DNA of 13,506 bases, taken from positions 1-13,506 of the forward strand of contig CAZTLI010000107.1 of the NCBI GenBank assembly GCA_964614375.1, in the 5' to 3' direction. The notes below the pieces were generated by a model, which was not told the DNA's origin, did no database searches, and saw only the letters and a list, made by a program, of their open reading frames with translations. Shown piece by piece: positions 1-6,940 of this stretch; position 1 is the stretch's first letter; each line of letters begins with the position of its first letter. Source of the stretch: CAZTLI01 sp964614375 (lineage in GTDB: Bacteria; Chloroflexota; Anaerolineae; Aggregatilineales; Phototrophicaceae). A program made the translations under genes and the position numbers.

Positions 1-108
1 AAATACCCTGCTTGCAAGGCGCTTCAGGTCGCCCAACAGATTGTGTTAGGGCGTGATGTGTCCGTTGAAGTGTCTAAGCGTGTCCCCTACGATACAATCA
101 AACGTTGA
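1..108 (+). CDS. C-terminal end of an unidentified protein (cut by window edge)
   Basis: Frame 1 is open from the left edge and ends at TGA 106-108, giving the last 35 residues of a longer protein. The tail has a helix-like stretch (KALQVAQQIVLGRDV), a short strand-like part and a VPYDTI end. This loosely resembles the C-terminus of periplasmic sugar-binding proteins or LacI-type ligand-binding domains, where a helix plus '-L-G-' is followed by a '(V/I)P-x-x-x-(V/I)T' strand. That comparison is from memory and is weak. The next gene starts 13 bases downstream on the same strand, so the two may be co-transcribed. The short length leaves real doubt that this is coding. Confidence 0.4.
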   Translation, partial: KYPACKALQVAQQIVLGRDVSVEVSKRVPYDTIKR

Positions 109-121
109 CAAAGGACTGCTC

Positions 122-979
122 ATGACCACTGACCTATCTGCACAACTCAAAGCGATAATCGGCACAAGACCGGAGTCAATTCGTCCGTTACACGGCGGCA
201 TGATTGGCGAGGTCTATCTAGCAGAACTTGTCGATAAGACAAAATTGGTGGTCAAACAAGCCAGGGGGAGCAAAGCTGCGCTTGATATTGAAGGTTATAT
301 GCTGCGTTATTTACGTGAACACAGCCCCCTGCCCGTGCCCGAAGTGCTGCATACTGCGCCTGAATTGCTCGTTATGACTTATATCGACGGTGGACATCAC
401 TTTGACACACGGACACAGCGGCACGCGGCAGAACTGCTAGCCATCTTGCACACTATTCGCGGCGAACACTTCGGTCTGGAACGGGATACGCTGATTGGTT
501 CGCTGCACCAACCCAATTCGCCCACCGCTTCCTGGATTGATTTTTTTCGGGATCATCGGCTGCTTTACATGGGACGAGTTGCAGCAGAGTCGGGGCAGCT
601 TCCACAGAAGCTATGGAGTCGCATCGAAAAATTTGCATCTGACCTCGCCCGCTGGCTCGATGAACCGGATTATCCATCACTGATTCATGGCGATGTCTGG
701 ACAACGAACGTTTTAGCAGCGCATGGCAAAATCACTGGCTTCATCGACCCGGCTGTTTACTATGCCCACCCGGAAATTGAACTGGCGTTCATCACGTTAT
801 TTTCAACCTTTGGCGAGGCATTTTTTGCTCATTATCATAGCCTTAATCCAATCCAGCCGGGATTCATGCAAACACGTCGCCATATCTATAATCTGTATCC
901 TCTGCTGGTTCATGTGCAATTGTTTGGTGGTGGTTATGTGTATTCAGTAGATAGTACGCTGCAACGCTTTGGTTATTAA
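122..979 (+). CDS. Fructosamine/ketosamine-3-kinase family protein
   Basis: The 285-residue product matches the fructosamine kinase family, which phosphorylates sugar adducts on protein amines (ribulosamines in most bacterial members) so that the adduct falls off. It is a cytosolic protein-repair role. Visible signs, numbered from ATG 122, are: a glycine-containing N-lobe loop and strand GEVYLAEL (29-36), the ATP-binding lysine in LVVKQA (about 45), Glu in IEGYMLRYL (about 57), the catalytic-loop HGDVWTTNV (189-197), the metal-binding IDPAVYYAHPE (208-218) and the family-typical C-terminal LYPLLVHVQLFGGGY (about 258-272). The length is normal for the family. An in-frame ATG at 53 exists, but it overlaps the upstream reading frame; ATG 122 has AAGGA at 111-115, six bases away, and starts the family's usual N-terminus. 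It probably shares a transcript with the gene ending at 108. A two-way terminator follows. The native substrate cannot be told from sequence. Confidence 0.9.
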   Translation: MTTDLSAQLKAIIGTRPESIRPLHGGMIGEVYLAELVDKTKLVVKQARGSKAALDIEGYMLRYLREHSPLPVPEVLHTAPELLVMTYIDGGHHFDTRTQRHAAELLAILHTIRGEHFGLERDTLIGSLHQPNSPTASWIDFFRDHRLLYMGRVAAESGQLPQKLWSRIEKFASDLARWLDEPDYPSLIHGDVWTTNVLAAHGKITGFIDPAVYYAHPEIELAFITLFSTFGEAFFAHYHSLNPIQPGFMQTRRHIYNLYPLLVHVQLFGGGYVYSVDSTLQRFGY

Positions 980-981
980 AC

Positions 982-1015
982 AAAAAACCCGCACAGGTCA
1001 TGTACGGGTCTAAAT
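982..1015. terminator. Bidirectional intrinsic terminator between convergent genes
   Basis: The stem ACCCG (987-991) pairs with CGGGT (1005-1009), extended inward by ACA/TGT after one mismatch, with a 5-base loop. On the - strand the stem is followed by six T residues (complement of 982-987), a strong tract for the methyltransferase gene ending at 1032. On the + strand it is followed by a weaker CTAAATTT tail for the kinase gene ending at 979. Confidence 0.75.
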
Positions 1016-1031
1016 TTACCAGAATATGAAA

Positions 1032-1817
1032 TTAGTCACGGCGTTGGAGGACTGAAATCGCGCGTCGGGACTTTGGAGAATCATCCAGAGGCTGATTCAG
1101 GTCAAAATCGCCATACCAGCCCACAACATCAAACTTACCGGATAATGCCGCTAACAATTGAATATCTTGCGGGGTGAAGATGCGTTCGGCGGCGGTATCG
1201 GCAATAACTTCATTGTGTCCGTTCTCGCGGATATGCAATTCCGATTTGATGTAGGCGACATTGTTTACGACATCATAGGTCGGCTTATCGGTCACCCACA
1301 ATAGATCAACGTGAATGCCATCGCGTTCGCCATGCCAGCTAAATTGATCATAATTATACATACCACAATCGCGTGGATGGGTGTGTTCCATCAAATAGAG
1401 ACCGCCGGGAGTCAGATTTTCCGCCACACAACGCAGATGCTGGATGAGGTCTTCGTTATACGTTACACCATCCAATCCATCAAACATACTGATTGCCATG
1501 TTGACCGGTGTTTCGAGCTTGTAGTGACGCATATCTTCTGCCAGAAATACGATTTCAACATCGGCCTCAGTGGCTTTGTCGCGGGCAAACGCCACCATCT
1601 CCGGCATCAAATCTAACCCGATAACTGCCGCGCCACGTTGAGCAGCGCCAATTGCGTGGTATGCGGGGCCACAGGCAATATCAATCAGGCTCTTCAGGGG
1701 CGCATGTACATAGTGTTCATACACCGTGAAAATAAAATCCACCTCCCGCGTGACATCGCGTGCCAGTGCAATGTCATAATAATATGCACGTTGATACAAA
1801 GTGGTGTATCGTGCCAT
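1032..1817 (-). CDS. Class I SAM-dependent methyltransferase
   Basis: The 261-residue protein has a Rossmann-type methyltransferase domain. Motif I is LIDIACGPAYHA (about 44-55 from the chosen start), the acidic residue ending strand 2 is in VIGLDLMPEM (about 65-74), and the later strand-4/5 region reads AISMFDGLDGV and NLTPGGLYLMEHTHPRD. The small variable C-terminal half with many aromatic residues is probably the acceptor-binding part. The substrate is unknown; this fold covers small molecules, lipids and proteins. The frame is open upstream to 1919, but MARYTTLYQRAYYYD at 1817 begins like other members. A GGAGGA at 1831-1836 precedes this ATG by 13 bases, which is somewhat long. ATG at 1838 is an alternative start, but it overlaps the Shine-Dalgarno. 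It stands alone, convergent with the fructosamine-kinase gene. Confidence 0.8.
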   Translation of the reverse strand: MARYTTLYQRAYYYDIALARDVTREVDFIFTVYEHYVHAPLKSLIDIACGPAYHAIGAAQRGAAVIGLDLMPEMVAFARDKATEADVEIVFLAEDMRHYKLETPVNMAISMFDGLDGVTYNEDLIQHLRCVAENLTPGGLYLMEHTHPRDCGMYNYDQFSWHGERDGIHVDLLWVTDKPTYDVVNNVAYIKSELHIRENGHNEVIADTAAERIFTPQDIQLLAALSGKFDVVGWYGDFDLNQPLDDSPKSRRAISVLQRRD

Positions 1818-1838
1818 ATAAGTTACGGTTTCCTCCAT

Positions 1839-2168
1839 CAGGAAAAGTAAGCGAATGAACAATAGCTGCCCTGACCACTGTGCATCCGTGTCAAAACAAG
1901 CCCGCGAAAATATGCACAATGGTTTTAATGCACATATTGCGCCTATTATGAATCCGCAGGAATAGGACTAAAGTACCCCCACTCAATCAATAGCAATGTT
2001 ATTTTAGAATTAATAATCAACAACGCCACACATGCCCGCCGAGTATGTTTGAAATTAACGATCTGATGTCTGTGGGTCGTGTTGTGCCCTTTGTTTACCA
2101 AATCTGATAAAATATGAAACTAAATACAATCGAGAGTTCGCAAATCAGCTACGCCTTCAAGAGAGAAC
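1839..2168. other. Divergent intergenic region, no gene seen
   Basis: This gap separates the methyltransferase start (-) from the DUF3592-like gene start (+). No convincing coding frame was seen. It holds the inverted repeat at 1909-1938. On the + strand a weak promoter-like pair TTGTGC (2082-2087) and TGATAA (2105-2110), 17 bases apart, lies in front of the 2169 gene. No clear -10/-35 pair was found for the - strand gene, although TTGACA occurs there without a matching -10. Confidence 0.5.
1909..1938. promoter_or_regulatory. Inverted repeat, possible operator upstream of the methyltransferase gene
   Basis: AATATG at 1909-1914 is matched by CATATT at 1933-1938, and the hexamer TGCACA occurs twice within the site (1913-1918 and 1929-1934). 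It lies about 90 bases upstream of the methyltransferase start. The layout of two half-sites about two helical turns apart would suit a dimeric regulator, but no regulator gene is nearby. Confidence 0.3.
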
Positions 2169-2713
2169 ATGATGACAGAGGCTCAAGATTCATTTAGGAT
2201 GATGGGAATCGTGTTTATCGTTGGCGGACCGTTATTAGCTGTGCTGGCAATTGGAATCGCCACTTATTATCGGCTGCGGGCACATGCTGTCCGAAATTGG
2301 CTCACGGCAACGTGTACAATTACTGCCTCATCCATTCAATCGCGCCCTACTGGTCGAGGAGGAGAACGTATGTCCCCGCAGTAGCATATGAATACAGCGT
2401 AGGCGACCAGACATATCGTAGTACAGGCATTTCACGGAATTATATAGAGGGGTTTCCCCAACATATTGCACAGGCCAAAGCCGCTGTTTACCCCGTGGGT
2501 CGGCAGTTGCCAATGCGTTACGATCCAGCACGACCCGATCAAGCCGTACTAGAAGTGATTACGCCAAAGCTGCGGTGGCTATACTTGCTTGCGGTGTTCG
2601 CGCTCGTGATGGGAGTCGGGGCGGATTATTGGCGGCACAGGCCTTTTCTTAGCACCCGATATATTGTTCCAGTACATATGGCTGACTCACGGAAATCGTC
2701 AACAGTCATCTAA
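2169..2713 (+). pseudogene. DUF3592-like membrane protein, disrupted by a frameshift
   Basis: Two overlapping frames together look like one DUF3592-type protein: a transmembrane helix, an extracytoplasmic beta-domain and a second helix. The first frame (2169-2384) holds helix 1 (IVFIVGGPLLAVLAIGIATYY) and the domain start (CTITASSIQSR), then stops at TAG 2382-2384. The second frame carries on with YVPAVAYEYSVGDQTYRSTGI, the domain core, and helix 2 (LYLLAVFALVMGVGADYW), ending at TAA 2711-2713. A single lost base near GAGAACG (2364-2368), for example one A from an A-run, restores the expected E-T-Y-V-P reading. No canonical slippery heptamer is visible there, so programmed frameshifting is unlikely. 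It could also be a sequencing error. ATG 2172 is an alternative start with slightly better spacing from AGAGAG. The function of DUF3592 proteins is unknown. Confidence 0.65.
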
Positions 2714-2730
2714 GAATCCAATGACCGGGG

Positions 2731-2845
2731 CGCTGTGATTGACCTGCACAATATCGCTATAGTTGTGGTCGGTTATGGCGCGGCTGAGGTTGGGGATACG
2801 GTGATAGCTGCGGGCGCTCAGGTATATGCGTCGGACTGATAAATC
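2731..2845 (-). pseudogene. Remnant of the 3' end of comM (duplicate of 4811-4925)
   Basis: By eye, 104 of 115 bases match the 3' part of the intact comM gene at 4811-4925, with no gap. On the - strand it still reads as DLSVRRIYLSARSYHRI and SDIVQVNH, against LDLSVRRMHLSARSYHRI and SDIVQVNH in the intact protein. Changes such as L-to-P, K-to-N and L-to-H fall at coding positions, which suggests relaxed selection. The match ends abruptly at 2845. On the other side it is interrupted after 2731, though ATCT-AG and ATCCA around 2708-2720 also resemble the true comM end, hinting at a longer original copy with an internal deletion. It has no start codon or ATPase part and cannot be functional as ComM. 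Confidence 0.85.
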
Positions 2846-2966
2846 AAAATGGTATACACTTTGCAAAGCAAGCGGCATCTATAAACCGGCGCGCGAACAA
2901 CACCCTGGCCCCTTAAACCGGGTTGATGTTAGCGTGATGTCGATACGACGGGGTAATGGGCCTGGT

Positions 2967-3374
2967 TTAACTCGCCTTGACAAGCGATGAGCGTATGACC
3001 TGCACCACCCATGCCTGTGCATCAGGCAGGTTATTGTAAAAGCGCGGTTGGTTTTTAAACTTCACAAGTCGCGAAACCATGCTGGCTATCGTGCGGATGA
3101 ACATATTGTCAATGACCAGTGTCACCTGCGGGACTTGCACATGGGTCATTAGGGCGTTCTTACGCAGATTCGTGAGCGCAGATGGCGGCAGATAGGTATT
3201 CTTGCCCAGATTAATGATAGGATACATTGTCCATTTTTGTGCTTCGATTTGATTTAGAATATCCTTATGAAGCTGATGGAATTCTTCCCATGTCCATTTG
3301 TCGATGTAGTCAAAGATGATAATTTTGGTGCTGGAATCGTCTGGAAAATCGACCCATTTATGTTCGATGCCCAT
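2967..3374 (-). CDS. Small SpoIIAA/STAS-like protein, function unknown
   Basis: This 135-residue cytosolic protein has no signal peptide or membrane segment. The pattern is a beta strand (TKIIIFDYIDKW), a helix starting WTWEEFHQLHKDILNQIE, a strand with a small loop (YPIINLGKNTYLPPSALTNLRK), a strand (QVTLVIDN), a helix around FIRTIASMVSRLVK and a last strand/helix (PRFYNNLPDAQAWVVQVI). This beta-alpha order fits the SpoIIAA-like/STAS fold, and short proteins of this type are common in Chloroflexota as I recall. No serine typical of phosphorylated anti-sigma-antagonists can be assigned with confidence. The start is supported by AAGGG eight bases upstream of ATG 3374. It is divergent from the glycosyltransferase gene, with an 88-base shared promoter region. 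Confidence 0.65.
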   Translation of the reverse strand: MGIEHKWVDFPDDSSTKIIIFDYIDKWTWEEFHQLHKDILNQIEAQKWTMYPIINLGKNTYLPPSALTNLRKNALMTHVQVPQVTLVIDNMFIRTIASMVSRLVKFKNQPRFYNNLPDAQAWVVQVIRSSLVKAS

Positions 3375-3410
3375 GATTCATGCCCTTTAATGATGACCAA
3401 CGCTATTTCG

Positions 3411-3419
3411 AGTATAGCA
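3411..3419 (-). promoter_or_regulatory. Extended -10 promoter for the STAS-like gene
   Basis: On the - strand this reads TGC followed by TATACT, an extended -10 element. It would start a transcript about 30 bases upstream of ATG 3374, with AAGGG within the leader. No good -35 is present, as is usual for extended -10 promoters. Confidence 0.4.
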
Positions 3420-3462
3420 TAATACACGCCAATAGCGATTACGTTTCTTTCAGAGGTACAAA

Positions 3463-4773
3463 ATGGCTAACATCCTTGTTGCAACAACGCCGAGTCTGGG
3501 TCATGTCAATCCATTCCTGCCAATTGTGCGTGAATTGATCACACGCGGGCACACCGTGCGCTGGTACACGGGCAAGGCATATCAGCCGCACGTAGAGGCC
3601 ACTGGCGCGACCTTCGACCCGATTATCAGTGCTATTGATCACAGTGGCATGGCGAAAGAAGAAGCCTTCCCACATTTGAAGGGCTTGGAAGGCCTACAAG
3701 ATTTCATCGGAAGCTGGAAATCTATCTTTTTGGATGCCGCCCCACAGCACATGCAGGACATGCTCGCCATCCTAAACGACTTTCCCGCAGACCTGCTCCT
3801 CTCGGACGAAACGACCTTTGGGATGGGCTTCGTGCGCGAGAAGACCAACCTCCCCCACGTCGTGATCTCCACCTCAGTTTACTTTTATCGCAGCCGCGAC
3901 ACACCGCCTCTCGGACTGGGTATGCTGCCCAACAGCAGTTTTGTAGGGCGAATCCGTAACCGACTGCTGGCATTCATGGCAGATAAGGTCATCCTGCGCG
4001 AGCTGCCCGCTTATGCCCGTAAAACACGGTTGAGTGTTGGCCTGCCCCCCCTTCCCGGCGGCGTGTTACAAAATGTCAATCGAAAGCCCAACCTCTATCT
4101 CATGGCGACTATTCCCGCATTTGAATATCCGCGCAGCGACATCGTGCCCAACACCCATTTCATCGGGTCGCTGAACAGGTATACCATTACGGACTTTCAG
4201 CAGCCGGATTGGTGGGACTTGCTGGTGCAAGCGGAAAAACCCGTTGTCTATATTACGCAGGGCACAGTGAATAACCGCGACGTAGGCCAGTTGCTCAAAC
4301 CGGCAGTTGACGCGCTTGCCGATGAAGATGTGGTGGTAATTGCCACGACGGGCGGCCTTTCCCCTGTGGAGCTTGGGCTGACCGATTTACCTGCACACAC
4401 ATATATTGAGGCTTATGTACCACATGGCGACTTACTGGCGCATGTCGATGTGATGATTACCAATGGGGGTTATGGTGGCGTCCAGAATGCGTTGCAGCGT
4501 GGTGTGCCGCTGGTTATCGCGGGGGCAACCGAAGAAAAACCAGATGTCGCCGCGCATGTGGAATGGGTGGGCGCCGGCGTTAATATGCGCGCCAGCAGCC
4601 CAACCCCCTACGCAATTAAACAGGCTGTTCAGCAGGTTTTACAAGACCCGAAGTATGCAAATCGCGCGCGCGAATTGGAAGCAGAGTTCGCCCGGTATGA
4701 TGCCGTAGCCAATGCGATTAAACACATTGAACAACTGCTCAATGACCGAAGCGAGACAGCTAACACATCTTAG
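3463..4773 (+). CDS. GT1-family (MGT/YjiC-like) glycosyltransferase
   Basis: The 436-residue protein has the two Rossmann domains of GT-B family 1 enzymes, which move a sugar from a nucleotide donor to a small lipophilic or natural-product acceptor. The N-terminal domain starts ILVATTPSLGHVNPFLPIV, with the usual catalytic-base His at 14. The donor-binding C-domain has PVVYITQGTVNNR (260-272), TYIEAYVPHGDLLAHVD (313-329) and the signature region MITNGGYGGVQNALQRGVPL (331-350). Two signature positions differ from plant-type enzymes: NGG replaces HGG, and EK (358-359) replaces the sugar-contacting DQ. I recall this variant as a bacterial subfamily. AGAGG at 3452-3456, six bases before ATG 3463, supports the start. 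Its stop codon overlaps that of convergent comM by 4 bp. No biosynthetic cluster surrounds it, so the acceptor is unknown. Confidence 0.88.
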   Translation: MANILVATTPSLGHVNPFLPIVRELITRGHTVRWYTGKAYQPHVEATGATFDPIISAIDHSGMAKEEAFPHLKGLEGLQDFIGSWKSIFLDAAPQHMQDMLAILNDFPADLLLSDETTFGMGFVREKTNLPHVVISTSVYFYRSRDTPPLGLGMLPNSSFVGRIRNRLLAFMADKVILRELPAYARKTRLSVGLPPLPGGVLQNVNRKPNLYLMATIPAFEYPRSDIVPNTHFIGSLNRYTITDFQQPDWWDLLVQAEKPVVYITQGTVNNRDVGQLLKPAVDALADEDVVVIATTGGLSPVELGLTDLPAHTYIEAYVPHGDLLAHVDVMITNGGYGGVQNALQRGVPLVIAGATEEKPDVAAHVEWVGAGVNMRASSPTPYAIKQAVQQVLQDPKYANRARELEAEFARYDAVANAIKHIEQLLNDRSETANTS

Positions 4774-6305
4774 CTATCCAGCGATTTCGGGCGATATTGC
4801 AGCGCCTCGGCGATGTGATTGACCTGCACAATGTCGCTATAGTCGAGGTCGGCTATGGTGCGGCTGAGTTTGAGGATACGGTGATAGCTGCGGGCGCTCA
4901 GGTGCATGCGTCGGACGGATAAATCGAGTAGTTGCCGCGCCTCATCTGCCAGAATGCACAATGTCTGAATTTCACTGGTCGTCATATCGCCATTGGCAAA
5001 AATGGTCGGGTAGTCTTTAAAACGTTCTTTCTGGCGGTCGCGTGCGGCTTCTGTGCGCGCCTGAATCTCAGCAGAGGTCTCACCACGCGCTTGATTGAAC
5101 AGTTTGTCATAATCCACACGCGGCACTTCGATATGAATGTCGATGCGGTCAAGCAGCGGGCCAGAGAGTTTATTCTGATAGCGTTTAATCATCGTTGGCG
5201 AACAGCCACAGGCATGAACCGGGTCGCCATAAAACCCACACGGACAGGGGTTATGCGCGATAATAAGCAAAAAATTCGCCGGAAATGTCACCGAATCGCG
5301 CGCACGACTAATCGTCACGATTTTGTCTTCGATGGGCTGCCGTAAAACTTCCAACGCCTTGACCGAGAATTCCGTACATTCATCGAGGAACAACACACCA
5401 AGATGGGACAGGCTTACTGCACCGGGACGTGGAATCGTGCCGCCACCCACCAAACCAGCCTGACTAATGGTGTGGTGCGGCGCTTGAAACGGACGCGACA
5501 TGATGAGTCCCAGCCCATTGAGCTTATCGGCGACGGAATAGATGCGCGTGACTTCAATCGCTTCTGGCAAGGTCATGGACGGCAATATACCGGGTATCGC
5601 CCGTGCCAGCAGGCTCTTGCCCACACCCGGACTGCCAATCATCCGCACGTTATGATGACCCGCAGCGGCAATTTCCAGCGCCCGCTTGACATGATCCTGC
5701 CCTTTCACGTCGGCGAAATCGGTTAGCCCGGCGGGAAGCGGTGGATGGGTCAGCAGCAGCGGTTCGGCATCAAACGGCGCGATCTGCATCAACCCGTACA
5801 GATGTTCGACCAACTGCCCCAGCGTCTCGACAGGTATCACCTCTATGTCTTCCACCAGCGCGGCCTGTGGTGCATCTTCAACAGGCACATAAATCCGCTT
5901 GAAGCCCGCCTGCTGACCAGCATACGCCATCGACAGAATCCCGTTCACATGCTGGATGCGCCCGTCGAGAGATAATTCGCCAACAAATAAGGCATTGTCT
6001 ATTGAGTCCAGCGGCACTTGATCCGTAGCCGCCAGCACACCGACAGCAATCGCGAGGTCATAGGCCGGGCCATGTTTGGGTAGATTGGCAGGCGATAGAT
6101 TGACGACATAACCCTTATTCGGAAAGCGTAAATTGCTGTTCTTGATACAGGCCCGCACCCGTTCCCGGCTTTCGCGCACAGCCGAGTCGGGCAAACCGAC
6201 GATATTAAAATAAGGCTGACCCGCGCGCGGATTAAAATCGACCTGTACTTCAACAATATTGCCTTCCAGCCCAATCAACGCACAGGCATGGGTAATTGCC
6301 AGCAT
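4770..6305 (-). CDS. comM: YifB/ComM-family Mg-chelatase-like AAA+ ATPase
   Basis: The 511-residue product has the complete ComM/YifB layout. An N-terminal Lon-protease-like ChlI domain contains FNIVGLPDSAVRESRERV (about 33-50) and NLSPANLPKHGPAYDLAIAV. The AAA+ core has Walker A GSPGVGKS (about 224-231), Walker B LGVLFLDE (about 302-309), the NPCPCGFYGDPVHACGCSP cysteine segment (about 352-370) and arginine-finger region LLDRIDIHIEVPRVD. The Mg_chelatase_C domain ends with LSARSYHRILKLSRTIADL. In naturally competent bacteria ComM is a hexameric helicase that drives branch migration of incoming DNA; in many other lineages its role is untested. GTG 6311 is possible, but ATG 6305 gives the family N-terminus and has AAAGAG seven bases upstream. 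A degraded copy of its 3' end lies at 2731-2845. No competence genes adjoin it. Confidence 0.93.
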   Translation of the reverse strand: MLAITHACALIGLEGNIVEVQVDFNPRAGQPYFNIVGLPDSAVRESRERVRACIKNSNLRFPNKGYVVNLSPANLPKHGPAYDLAIAVGVLAATDQVPLDSIDNALFVGELSLDGRIQHVNGILSMAYAGQQAGFKRIYVPVEDAPQAALVEDIEVIPVETLGQLVEHLYGLMQIAPFDAEPLLLTHPPLPAGLTDFADVKGQDHVKRALEIAAAGHHNVRMIGSPGVGKSLLARAIPGILPSMTLPEAIEVTRIYSVADKLNGLGLIMSRPFQAPHHTISQAGLVGGGTIPRPGAVSLSHLGVLFLDECTEFSVKALEVLRQPIEDKIVTISRARDSVTFPANFLLIIAHNPCPCGFYGDPVHACGCSPTMIKRYQNKLSGPLLDRIDIHIEVPRVDYDKLFNQARGETSAEIQARTEAARDRQKERFKDYPTIFANGDMTTSEIQTLCILADEARQLLDLSVRRMHLSARSYHRILKLSRTIADLDYSDIVQVNHIAEALQYRPKSLDS

Positions 6306-6405
6306 AAGCACACTCTTTAAATCTTCATATCACCTGTATATTACTGCATGGCACAAATTCGCACGAATTAGGGTGTGGCACGCTGCCCAATCATTCAGCG
6401 CGGAC

Positions 6406-6432
6406 TAACCCCCAATAATTGGGGTTATTTTC
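6406..6432 (+). terminator. Terminator-like hairpin upstream of comM
   Basis: TAACCCC (6406-6412) pairs with GGGGTTA (6421-6427) around a small AT loop, followed by TTTTCT on the + strand. That is the shape of an intrinsic terminator. No + strand gene ends just upstream, so it may stop antisense readthrough across comM, insulate the zinc-ribbon gene, or be a protein-binding palindrome in the comM promoter region. Confidence 0.4.
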
Positions 6433-6560
6433 TCTACAAATTCCCCTATCATAGTGTCGAGTTTGTATCATAACTATTTTCTTTATTCTTTTCCCACCCA
6501 CCTAAAAAAGTTATTCCAATTTCACTACATTTTGAGAGATTGAAGGAGTATAGTAAAGCT

Positions 6561-6857
6561 ATGAACTGTCCTATATGTGACATTCCGCTCAAAATGACGG
6601 ATCGGCAGGGTATCGAAATTGATTACTGTCCGCGCTGTCGGGGTGTCTGGCTAGATCGCGGCGAACTCGACAAAATCATTGACCGCACGATGGGAAACAT
6701 GAACACCGATTCAGCCGTCGTGGATTATGATGACTCTTACGAGTATAGCAAACGCAAATCCGACACGTATCCGCAGGATAAACTTCCAAACTCGACCAAA
6801 CACAAGAAACGCAAGTCATTTCTGGGCGACCTGTTCGATTTCGACCTGTTTGATTGA
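6561..6857 (+). CDS. zf-TFIIB-type zinc-ribbon protein
   Basis: The 98-residue protein begins with a zinc ribbon of the zf-TFIIB family: CPIC (Cys 3 and 6), sixteen residues, then CPRC (Cys 23 and 26), followed by the family hallmark GVWLDRGELDKII. The rest is a polar, acidic/tyrosine-rich linker (VVDYDDSYEYSK), a basic patch (KHKKRKS) and a short aromatic-acidic end (FLGDLFDFDLFD) that could be a peptide docking motif. The family occurs widely in bacteria and its function is not established; nucleic acid or protein binding is plausible. ATG 6561 is chosen because the ribbon starts right after it. GAAGGAG at 6542-6548 lies 12 bases upstream, slightly far, and the TTG at 6540 in the same frame has no ribosome-binding site. 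No convincing promoter pair was found. Confidence 0.85.
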   Translation: MNCPICDIPLKMTDRQGIEIDYCPRCRGVWLDRGELDKIIDRTMGNMNTDSAVVDYDDSYEYSKRKSDTYPQDKLPNSTKHKKRKSFLGDLFDFDLFD

Positions 6858-6879
6858 TAGCGCATCCTAGGCACAATCC

Positions 6880-6924
6880 GCAAAATAAAAACCCGGCAGG
6901 TTATCCCACCGGGTTTGTGTATTA
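6880..6924. terminator. Bidirectional intrinsic terminator between convergent genes
   Basis: AAACCCGG (6889-6896) pairs perfectly with CCGGGTTT (6909-6916) around a 12-base loop. On the - strand the stem is followed by a T-rich tract (complement of AAAATAAAA) that would end the giant secreted-protein transcript. On the + strand the stem ends in TTT and GTGTATT, serving the zinc-ribbon gene. Confidence 0.85.
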
Positions 6925-6940
6925 CTCGCCTAACGATAGA

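Noticed and set aside
53..121. N-terminal extension of the fructosamine kinase from ATG 53
   Set aside because: It overlaps the upstream reading frame, lacks a ribosome-binding site, and adds residues not seen in the family; ATG 122 has both.
2297..2713. A separate gene starting MAHGNVYNYC
   Set aside because: Its first about 25 residues are out of frame with the DUF3592-like domain, while the rest continues the domain begun in the upstream frame, so one broken gene explains both frames.
4932..5975. Several + strand open frames across comM
   Set aside because: They mirror the high-coding-density comM gene on the other strand; none shows a family motif.
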